From the NCBI RefSeq assembly GCF_007655135.1, contig NC_045131.1, positions 13,562,001-13,626,000 of the forward strand: a DNA stretch of 64,000 nt, written 5' to 3'. Shown here piece by piece: positions 1 through 9,390 of this stretch. The stretch comes from Punica granatum (Eukaryota > Streptophyta > Magnoliopsida > Myrtales > Lythraceae). The first letter of the stretch is position 1, and each line of letters starts with the position of its first letter. A program made the position numbers and the translations under genes. Below the pieces are notes generated by a model, which had not been told where the DNA came from, did not search any database, and saw only the letters and a list, made by a program, of their open reading frames with translations.

Positions 1-2143
1 AGAGAGCGATAAGCTCTCATGTGTGAATGTGTAGCCTTTGCTTGTAACGTACCCTTGTGAAGGCTGACAAAGAAGATTATGTATTAGGTGATTATACGGT
101 GAAATATGTGGTAAGAAATATAAGGTGGACCCATGGGAAATTCCCTCATCCAGCGTGCGACCCGTGGGGTGCCGCGCGTGGGGGACACTCAATTTCAAGA
201 GTTCAGTCATCGCCACGCTGGAGCGATTAGATTGTGACTGGGAACCACATAGTTGTACTTTCCCAGATTGCGGGTTGGTCTGCGCAGCCGTCCTAGGGAA
301 AGCTCGAGGAACCGAGTCCCATTGGGATATGCGAGTCGGACAGGTCCGACAGAACCAATAGGGCGTCTTCGAAACTGTTCAAGTGCCCCATGAATGGTTC
401 ATTTATACTGAGAACTTGTTTGGAAATGCGAATAAATGTAAAAGAGCATTTGAAGGAGAGTGTGTGTTGCCCCGGTAGCAGATCAATGGCCATAGTGGAG
501 GGTAGGTTGGGCCCATTCTTCAATCGGCAGTGTGATCATGCTGGAAGCCCTGTGGCGGTGGGCTGGGACATGTTATGTTCGTTGGAGCTGTTGCCTGTGA
601 TCTTTCGTGGAGGGAGGATCGGTCTTCAGTGTTTGGAGTCCAAGGAGGTAGCAGAAAAGTGTTTCCTGTCTCAATTGTGGTTATTTGGGATTCAGGTTGC
701 CTTCTTGTCGATTATTTCCTGCAATGGGAAAAGGGGAACGATGAAGGAGCAAACTATGTTCGCAATTTTCACGCAAGGGCGTAGGGGATCGAACTAGCCT
801 GGTAGGCGTCGTGCGAGCGTTCCGGGGGTGTGTGCATGGGTAAGGTGGAGGCATGCTCGCACGACGCGAAAGGACGCACTCGGTTGTGCTGGCGGATGTG
901 CTCAATTGCGCGAAGAGACATGTGCGATCACGCGATGACGCTTGGTTGCGTGGGGTTAGAGAGAAGCTAGTTTTGCCAAAGAAGGTGCATCGGTCCTCGG
1001 GCCACGGCTCGCCTTGCCGTGGAAGGAGGGTGAAGGTCGCGGTTAGTTTACCTGTGAAGGAAGTCTTCACTCACTTGCATGGTGAGATGTTAGTTGTTAT
1101 GCAAAACAGTAAATGAATGGGATACATGCGATGCGTGAGTTTTCCAAAACTAATGCCGTCATTCATATTGACTCAAAAAGTTCAATGTACAATGTAAATT
1201 TTGTAAAATAAAGTCCTAAGCCGATCTTCCACCACACTCGAAGTTTGAGCGAGCGCGGCATTAGAAAGCACCGGTTCTAAGCGAGGGTCTTGCGGAGACA
1301 TCTATCATAGAGCGCATGTGTGGGTCTCTACGAGCCCTCTTCCTAGACCTCTCCAGGACGGCGTTCGCTCATGCGGGTTCTTTATGAAGTTGTGGTTGGC
1401 CGACAAATTCCTCATCTCTCAGCAATCTCACAATGATCGGTCCTAGTGTTGGTGAGGTCAATCATAGTGGCTGTGTTTGAAGGAAAGGGTGTCCTGGAAG
1501 ACGTGTGGCATGCATCCTGTGGCGAGTCGATGAGGTCCTTGTAGATTGGCGGGCTCTATCGAGGTGCGAGCAAGAGGTCGAGTGAGGCGTCTCTTACCAA
1601 GACGAAAAGAAAATCGACTTAGCACTCGTCCATATGAATGACACTCTAATTTTGTAAAACAGATGATGCATATGTGCGAAAAAAGTAAATGCCCACGGTT
1701 TAGTACAAATTACAAGGTATGTCGTTCTTGAAACAGAAAAGACTCAAGTGGCACGCAGGGCGCCTCGATGGATTGTTCGTCGAAGCTGAGTTGGAGGATG
1801 GCATGGAGCTCCTGCAAAATGCATGGTTTTAGTGCTACAGGGATCGTGCTACGTAAAGATAGGGGCTCCCGACTCAAGGGTGTCAATTCCTTGAAATCGA
1901 GCGGGATTCTTTTCAAGGCCTAAGCAGCAGTCGAACTGCGTGCCGTACCCCTACTTCGAACCCCTATCTAACCTATGATCCTATTACCGGTCGTGGGACG
2001 CGACCCATAGGTACCTAGAAGCTAGTATGATATGCAATGCGTGTGCGGGAAATAAAAGTGCGTAAGGTAGATAAGCGAAAAATTGCGGAAAGCAATAAAT
2101 AAGCAAGCAAAGCAAGCAGAAATGAGCCCAAACCCTCTAAGAA
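1..2143. other. Unresolved region, probably internal DNA of a minus-strand LTR retrotransposon
   Basis: No gene can be supported here. Open frames on both strands are short, overlap one another and show no family motif that I recognise. The region lies on the internal side of a tRNA-Arg-like primer binding site at 2144-2161 that reads on the minus strand, so it is best explained as the 5' untranslated or gag-proximal part of a Ty3/gypsy element running right to left. No reverse transcriptase, integrase or protease motif is visible. The retroelement origin is inference from the neighbouring site. Confidence 0.35.
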
Positions 2144-2161
2144 TCCTCAGTGGAGTCGCCA
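2144..2161 (-). other. Primer binding site-like sequence (tRNA-Arg type)
   Basis: Read on the minus strand this is TTGGCGACTCCACTGAGG. The core TGGCGACTCC is complementary to a 3' end of the type GGAGTCGCCA, the tRNA-Arg primer that I associate with Tat/Ogre-lineage gypsy elements. About 33 bp of apparent LTR 3' end (2162-2194) separates it from the plus-oriented LTR-like arm that starts at 2195. That suggests one element is nested in, or fused to, the end of another. Confidence 0.5.
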
Positions 2162-2595
2162 AGCTGTGCGCACCCGAATTTCATCTCGTCGAGGTGTCAG
2201 CACCCAATTTTGGTCCACCGGCTCCAGAGGGGCAGAATCGTCATTTTTGCCACCCGTGAGGGAAGTATTTCCGATTAAATACTCGAGTATTCGTGACTTT
2301 TTGGAAACAACAAATTTTCCTAATTTTACACCAATTTTATGATTTTTTTTAAATAACACTATTTGTGATGTTTTCGAATTTTGCGTATATCGACGTTAAT
2401 CTTCAAAATCTTGGACAAAATTCGAGATTGAAAATAATTTTATCGTATAATATCGACCGATGAATTTTTCTGAGCACGATGGCAGTCTCAAATTATTTTT
2501 CCGACGTTCGATCAAGAAGACGGAATTTTCAATTTGTACGCACGTCGAATTCGATAAAAAAAAAAAGAAGACGTCAGAAGTCTTCTGACTTCTGA

Positions 2596-2717
2596 CTTCT
2601 GCTGCTTCTTCTTCTTCTTCTTCTGTCCTTTCCTTTCTCTTTTCTTCTTTCCTTCCTTCTTCTTCTTCTCTGATCGTTCCTTTTCTTTTCGTTTTTTTCA
2701 TTTTCTTCTTCTTCTTA
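2596..2717. repeat. Pyrimidine-rich (TTC)n low-complexity tract
   Basis: A run dominated by CTT/TTC triplets on the + strand inside the left LTR-like arm, upstream of the TATA-like box. Its reverse strand gives an artefactual lysine/glutamate-rich open frame, which I reject as a gene. Confidence 0.75.
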
Positions 2718-3243
2718 GTTGATTGAACCCGAGCCTGCCGCACCTCTGCACACGTCTTCCTCGGCACACGTCAACAGAACGTCTTCCACGGCACACGTTC
2801 AACTCGGAATCCTCTCCTCAGAATCTCTCTCTTTCTCTTTTCGGTTTTTTTTTGGCAAAACTCACGGCGATTCGCTCACTAAAAAACGGCAATTCGGGAG
2901 GGGGGCAACTCGATAAAACGTTTCGGATCCCTCATCTCACGAGAGGTCTCCCACAGCTCACGGCCCACAGCTCGATTTTAGTGGAAACTAGCTGTCTCTC
3001 TCTCTCGGTTTTTTATGAAAACCCGCAGCTTATCTAGAAAAAGGGGACCGACAGCTCGAGTTCCAGAACTTCCCCTCAGCTCAAACGCCCATTTCGCCCT
3101 CAGCTACGACTTTCTCTAGAAGAAAATCATGACCCTCAGCTCCGACACACTCTCTCAGGAATGCACGGCTCGTAGCACGATTTTTTTTATTTTTTATTTT
3201 TATTTTTAGAAATTAACGATCCCCTTAGCTCGCTCATTTCGCC

Positions 3244-3250
3244 TATAAAA
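3244..3250 (+). promoter_or_regulatory. TATA box of the left LTR-like arm
   Basis: The sequence cgcctataaaag is a good plant TATA box. It lies roughly a kilobase into the arm, where a U3 promoter would be expected. The right arm shows no equally clear TATA at the mirrored place. Whether it still drives transcription cannot be judged. Confidence 0.5.
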
Positions 3251-3779
3251 GAAAACCTCAGCTCAACCCCCAGCTCACCGGACTATCTCTCTTGGGTTCG
3301 AGCTCGAGCCACCTCGCAGGTTACTGCCCTCGGCGGTCCGTCCCGGTCCCGGTGATTCACAATTCTCATCGAGCCTCGGCTCGATTCCGCCCAGCCCGTG
3401 TAATCCAGCCGCCCAACCCGCGCGCGTCCAGCGGCCCAGCCCAGTCCAAATTCCAGCCCAGCAGTGGCGGTCCGGTTCAACCCACTAGCCGCGGTCCAAT
3501 CAGGCCCAATTCGGCCCAACCGCCTAGTCCAGATCTCTGTGGCCCAACAGTCAATCCCACTCGGCCCAGTCCAAATCCCAGCAGGCCCGTTCGGCCCAAT
3601 CCGGCCTCCTCCAAGCAGCCCAACACGCCTGACGCCTTTTTTTATTACAGAAATTCCCGACTTAGTGGCATGCTTAGGGCTCCATTTTGAAATTTTTATG
3701 TTTGCTTGGATGAATATGATGTGAAATGAGCATTATTGGGTCGTGTGGGTGATCGGATTCGTCGCAAACTTGATTTTAC

Positions 3780-4340
3780 AAACTTTTCATTCTGTCCCAT
3801 TTCAGTCCAGGGGGCGCATTTTATTTTTATCCTATCTGCCCCGAATTTTAAAATTCATTTCAGCCAAGTACCGGCCATTTTAATATTTCCGGATCAGTCC
3901 ATGAATTTTCCAGAATTTTCTAACCATTCCTAGGGACTTTTCAAGTTGTTTCAGTTGAGTCCCTGGGCTGTTTTTCACCCTTTTCAGATCTGTCCCGAAT
4001 TTTAAAATTCGTTTCAGTCGAGTCCCGGCCATTTCCAGCACATTCCAATCAGTCTCCGAATTTTTCAGAATTTTTAAACTAGTTCCGGAAACTTTTAAAA
4101 GTTGTTTCTGTTTGGTCCTTGGGAGATTTTTTCACTTTTCAGATCAGCCCCAATTTGCAAATTCGTTTCAAATAAGTCCTGGGACATTTTCAGTATTTCT
4201 TACCAGTCCCCAACTTTCCAGAATTTTCAAATCAGTCCCGTTAAACTTTATCTAAATTTTCAAATCAGTCCCTGGCCTTTTAAAACTGTCTAAATCAGTC
4301 ACTGGTCTTTTAAAACTATTCAAATCAGTCCCTGGATATT
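3780..4340 (+). repeat. Minisatellite-like array built on a TTTCAGATCAGTCCC-type motif
   Basis: A degenerate unit of very roughly 45-65 bp recurs, with the core (a)atcagtccc followed by an AT-rich TTTTAAAATTC stretch. Several copies are visible, for example near 3885, 3985, 4130, 4205 and 4260-4330. The inverted counterpart occupies about 7905-8430. The repeats create open frames on several strands that look like repeated FQISP peptides but are simply repeat DNA. Confidence 0.6.
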
Positions 4341-6345
4341 TTCTAAAGATACCCAACCCTTCTCTACTTAGATCCCCGACAACGTATGTGTCCCGTTTAA
4401 ATATTTTATTAGATGTGTACAACATGACAATGTGCGTTCATTTATATTTTCCCACTTCCATGAATCGGTGCCGTTTTATCGATTTCGTTGATATCATGTT
4501 TTGTGTGTATGTTTATATGTGTTTATCATGATCATGACGGCACCGGTTATGTAAATTTGTATGTTCGTCATGCTTGATGTGGTAGTATGCTCTTGATCCG
4601 TGCTTAAAATGCTTTATTATCGTTTAAATCGAAATCTCATATGAATCGGATTAATCATGCAAACTCGACCTAAAATTAATTTTTAAATCCTAAGATGGTC
4701 GGGAATTAGGATTCGCATCGGACGGTCCATCAATGATCGGCTCGACGGTCTGAAACTCGAATATTTAGAGCATTTGGCAAAACATTAATTAATTTAATCA
4801 ATAATTTCACTAACGGGGTAATTAGACGTTCATGCGATTAATTAATTCACTTGGCCCTAATAATTTTGCACGAATTGGTAATAAACCGGTAACACGCGTC
4901 GATAGGTTGCGGTGCCCTTCTCAAAACTTGCAAATTTTATAAAACCCGAGATACGTAGTTCGATGTGACATGGATGTCTAGGAAGGACTTGCGCGTCTTG
5001 ACTCGAGACCTCACCTGATTTCAGGAAACTCAGGTCGGGACGTGGAAGTTCTTTTTAGATCACTTCCGGATAGATTAATCGATCTTTTGACTTTCTAGGG
5101 TTCTTGACAACCCTGGAAGGTCCAAGGGATCGGTTAGTGCCGGTCACAGGCCGAGGCTGCCCGCACCGCGTAATCTCTCTTTTTCGAAAATAATTTCCGC
5201 CTTAAGGGCAAAATCGTCTATTTGCAACTTAGCGACACCCCTAGGGTTAGAATAATAGAAACACTATGGTATCAGGGTAGGGATGGGCTACCTGTCCAGG
5301 CGCAGCTTCATCTGCATAGCCCACTCTATCCGACCGATGAGTTTTTGTTATTCTAGCATAGTCTCGGATAGTTAGTTCGGGTGGATGGGCTCAAAATACA
5401 AATACCGGATTAATTGTGTACTTGGCTAAAACAAAAATGGGCAATAGCGGGATAAGCACTAGGTTCTAGGATGTACAAGCGGAATCAATGTTCGGTAATA
5501 ACCTGTAACAACCGTAGTGTCACAACATAGAACAATTCTAAAAATAACCCACAAACACAAGACTTGACAACTGACGTCACGTACGTCAAGTCCTCGGAAA
5601 ATAATGCCAAATGCGAAATACCTTCCCAAGGCGATCCTTGATCGGTTCACACTTTGTACCCATTTTGTCTGTTTTAGGGTAGGATTTGCATGCCAAGATA
5701 CCCCGGTTAATAATCGGTTAATTCACGTAAATTCGGCAATAACAAAACCTCATTGTTTGTTTATTTATGTCCGCTTGCTAACATTCTTGCACTTGTTTGT
5801 TATGCGGATCTAGCCCGATCCTTTAGGGCACGATTCATAGGGGTCCAACGCCCCAATCGTAGATCACGGGGTCCAATTTCCCTAAGACTGAGCGCGCATC
5901 TTAATTTCAAATTCGGTCTTCTCAAACCACACGGTGAGTACGAGTGGAATAATAACCGAATGCGAACCGACCGAGATTAAGTTGTTGTAATTTGCGTTTT
6001 TTATTTGAGAGGACAATGTAAGGATTTATGTTGTACATTTACTCATGTAAGAATCCTGGTCGGAGAGTGGACGGTCGGAGTGTTTCTTCGAATTTACGGT
6101 GTCAAAACGCGTAAGATAAGCGGAACTTAATTAAGCGGTAATTAAATTAAAATGTCAAGCCTAGACAAGCTAGAGTACCGATAGGGCGTGCGAGATATAG
6201 GCTCGCATGTAACAGAACCCCCGAATTCAGAACCTTGGGTTTCGCAGACCATATGCTTTAGCAATTAGGTATTCCCCGTACCCCTAGATTCGAGTGACTT
6301 GCCGACCCTCGACCTTCGGGTCGTAAAATGGCAAGTGGCGACTCC

Positions 6346-6512
6346 TTCTCACGTGCGTTCGTCGCGCGTCCCCGAGAAGGTAGACACTCCCAAGCCGCGT
6401 TATATAGGCGCGCGCACGCGTGCCCCGACGAGGCACGCATGCGCGCGCCTAAATGCAACGCGGCTTCGGAGTATCCACCTTCCCGAGGACGCGCGACGGA
6501 CGCACGCGAGAA
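6346..6512. repeat. Central near-perfect palindrome of the inverted LTR dimer
   Basis: The DNA just downstream of the left primer site (CTCACGTGCGTTCGTCGCGCG) is mirrored by the DNA upstream of the right one. The middle holds ggcgcgcgcacgcgtgcc, a few bases, then its approximate inverse ggcacgcatgcgcgcgcc. The GC-rich centre is near 6429. If transcribed it would fold into a strong hairpin. Confidence 0.7.
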
Positions 6513-6522
6513 AGAGTCGCCA

Positions 6523-9380
6523 CTACCTGTTTACAACCCGAAAGTCGAGGACTGGTGAGTCGCCCGGGTCTAGGGGTATGGATACACCTAGTATGCTAAG
6601 GAAATGGTCTTGTACGGAACCGAAAATTTCGAATTCGGGGGTTTATTATGTGTGGGCCTATATCCCACATGCCCTTTCGGTACTCTAGTTTGTTAGGCTT
6701 GCCATTTTATTTATTTACCACATGATTTAGGGTTGCACTCGACTCGCCCGTTTTGACACCGTAAATTCAAAGAGACACTTGAACCGTCCATTCTCTAACC
6801 GGAATTATTACATGAATAAATATACATCATAAACCCTTACATTGTTCTCTCAAATAAATAAAAGACAAGTTACAATGACTAAATCCCGGTCAGTTCGCAT
6901 TCGGCCATTATTTCACTCATGCTCACCGTATGGTTTTGGAAAAGACCGAAAATTAAATTAAATGCGCACTCGGTATATGGGGGGCATTGGACCCCCTGAT
7001 CGACGGTTATGGGCATTGGACCCAGTGTGAATCGAGTCCTAAAAGATCGGGACGATCCGCATAATAAGCAAGTGCAAAAATGTAACAAGCAAGCTCAAAT
7101 AAACAAACAATGGGGTTTCTTATTATCGCTGAATTTAGTGAATTAACTGATTATTAACCAAGATATCTTGGCATACAAATCCTACCTTAAAACAAACAAA
7201 AGGGATGATGGATAGGGTACGTAACATTCGGCATTATTTTAACAGACCCGACAGACATTATGTCTGTAGTCAAGTCCTGAATGTGTGTGTTATTTTTAAA
7301 TTATTATGTATCGTGACAATATAGCTTTTACATATTAAGAGTATTTTTACCTAAAATCCAGAACCTAACCCTCTACTTGACTATTTGCCCATGCTTGATT
7401 AAGCTGAATTTGTCATTAATTTGTTTTCCCATGTTTTGATCAATTTTATGCAAAAATCTACGCTAAGATTACGACAGGACAAGAGCCAGTAGTCATGCCC
7501 TGGAATCGGTAAATATGTGTGTGCATAAAAAATCAAGATTACGTTGCACATATCTCGGTGCTTTTAAAATTGTGAATTTAAAAAGGGCATGGCTAACAGT
7601 TCTTGAACTGTCGATGCGATTACAGATTATTAATCGGTTCGTACAATTCATTTAAAAGAGTCAAGTGATTTAATTTAGTTAAATTTAACATCCCGATTAT
7701 CCCGTATGTAGAATTTTAGGTTAATTAGAAATTTTTCGAATGCTTTAGTCTACGAATTTCGAGTCGTCCATATAGCCATTAGTTGACCGCTCGATAAACT
7801 ATAATTTCCGACACGGTCACGTTGTATACATATAATTACAAAAATAAAATATCTAAATGGGGGCACATACATTGTCGGTAGGTGATCCAAGTAGGAAAGG
7901 GTCGGATATTTTTAGAAAATGTCCAGGGAACTGAATTGAACGATTTTAAAAGAGTAGAGACCGATTTGAAAATTCGGATGAAGTTTCGGGGACCAATTTG
8001 AAAATTATGAAAAAATTGGGGACTGTGTAAAAATTATTGAAAATGTCCTAGGACTTATTTGAAATGAATTTGGAAATCTGGACTGATTTGAAAATAAAAA
8101 AATGACCCTAGGACTAAACTGAAACAACTGGGAAAGTTTCTTGGGATGCTTGAAAAATACTATGAATTCAAGGGCTGATTGGAAAATAGTAAAATGACTG
8201 GGACTTGATTGAAACGAATTTTGAAATTCGGGGTAGATTTGAAAAGGGTGAAAAATGGTCCCGGGACTAAACTGAAACAACTTGAAAAGTTCTTTGGGAT
8301 TCTTGGAAAAAATCTGGAAAATCCAAGGACTGATTGGAAAATAGTAAAATGATCGGGACTTGATTGAAAATAATTTTGAAATTCGGGGTAGATCTTAAAA
8401 AAATAAAATGCGTCCTCCGGACTGAAATGTGACAAAATAAAATGTTCATAAAATCGAGTTCTGGACAAATTCGATCACCCACGCGACCCAAGAACACTCA
8501 TTTCACATTATATCCATCAAGCAAGCAATAATATTCAGGAAAGGAGCCCTAATCATGCCACTAAGTCGAGAATTTCCCTAGTTTGGAAAGTTGAGGGGTG
8601 ATTCTGGAAAAAATAATCGCCGGACGAGTCGGGTCGGATCGGACTGCCCGCCCGAAGGAGAAACCGCTTGGAAGAACACAGGGCCGGACTGGAGCGTGTT
8701 GGGCCTGAATGGGCCGAACTTCTGGGCTGGACCTGCGAAGCAAGAGAAATGGGCCGAAACCCGTTAACCGACGGGCGGTCGGGACCGCCGAGAGCAGCAG
8801 CGATGGTGCTGCGGGCGGCGGTCCTCGCCCCTGGACGCCGCAATGAGGGCTGGAATGGACCCCGGTGACGGTTCTGAACACCGTCGACGCTCCACCGTGG
8901 TCGATTTGGGGCTCACCGGAGTTAAAACCGTTGGGATCGAGGGGAAAACTTGCGGTTTTTCGGCGAAAGTTCCGAGTTCTCCGATTTCAAAATTCCCCGA
9001 AACGAGAGCAAATTGTCCGTTTTTTCTTGCAGGGTTCTCTTCCTCCCCATCTGAATTGCTTTTCTGTCCATTTAATTGCAATATTTTCCCCATTTCCGTT
9101 AAGATTTCGGCCGATTTTGGAGAAAATCGCGAAAATCCGCGATTTGGGGGTTTTGGGCCAGCGGGGATCGCTGGCAGCCGGCGAGCGCTGCCCGGCCCTG
9201 CTCGGCCTGCCCGAACGCTTTTTTTTTCTCTGGGCCGATGGCTCACAGACAGCCGGTCAACGCTACCCGGCCCTGCCCGATTCGCCTGAATAAATTTTTT
9301 TTTAAAAAAAAGAGGTGATAAATTGAAAAATGACAATTTTGCCCCCCCGGGAACCGATGAACCGAAATTGGGTGCTGACA
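6523..9380 (-). repeat. Right LTR-like arm, minus orientation
   Basis: Read on the minus strand it starts TGTCAGCACCCAATTTCGG at 9380 and runs to the TGGCGACTC primer-like site at 6522. It is about 2.9 kb, shorter than the left arm, and lacks much of the left arm's pyrimidine-rich and AT-rich material. It contains the inverted minisatellite (about 7905-8430) and a GGCCC-rich block (about 8630-8760). Open frames at 8553-9336 are repeat-derived and show no protein family I know. Confidence 0.55.
7905..8430 (-). repeat. Inverted copy of the LTR minisatellite-like array
   Basis: On the minus strand this segment carries the same cagtccc/AT-rich units as 3780-4340. It belongs to the right LTR arm and supports the inverted-dimer reading of the region. 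Confidence 0.6.
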
Positions 9381-9390
9381 GTGGTAGTAG

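Larger units (their letters stand above)
2195..6333 (+). repeat. Left LTR-like arm, plus orientation
   Basis: This arm starts with TGTCAGCACCC and ends with GGCA two bases before a TGGCGACTCC primer site, giving the TG...CA ends expected of an LTR. At about 4.1 kb it is very long, but Tat/Ogre LTRs can reach several kilobases. It contains a pyrimidine-rich tract (about 2596-2720), a TATA box near 3244, a CCAG/GCCC-rich block (about 3360-3620) and an array of short repeats (about 3780-4340). The + strand open frames in it are low-complexity and I do not consider them genes. Confidence 0.55.
2195..9380. mobile_element. Inverted LTR dimer, a ~7.2 kb long imperfect palindrome of Ty3/gypsy type
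   Basis: The left end is TGTCAGCACCCAATTT and the right end is its inverted copy (AAATTGGGTGCTGACA, 9365-9380). Similarity continues inward on both sides. Many segments of the left half recur in inverted order in the right half, for example 3647-3683 against 8546-8582, 5682-5770 against 7094-7185, 5880-5942 against 6920-6980, and 6090-6109 against 6749-6768. The inner pairs share a centre near 6429; outer pairs drift because the left arm is longer. Both arms end at a TGGCGACTC-type primer site facing the centre (6336-6345 plus, 6513-6522 minus). The structure reads as two LTR-plus-PBS units joined head to head. No pol gene lies between them. The 5 bp flanks (cgagg and gtggt) are not a target-site duplication. 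Confidence 0.65.

Noticed and set aside
2396..2767. Minus-strand Lys/Glu-rich 123-residue frame
   Set aside because: It is the reverse translation of a (TTC)n pyrimidine tract inside an LTR-like arm.
3283..3724. Overlapping Pro/Ser- and Gly-rich frames on both strands
   Set aside because: They come from GCCC-rich repeat DNA of the LTR arm; no family motif and several frames open at once.
6258..6688. Arg-rich frames around the palindrome centre
   Set aside because: They arise from the GC-rich palindrome and its primer sites and are mirrored on both strands.
8005..8497. FQxSP-repeat proteins on the minus strand
   Set aside because: They are translations of the minisatellite; the same peptides appear in the inverted arm in other frames.
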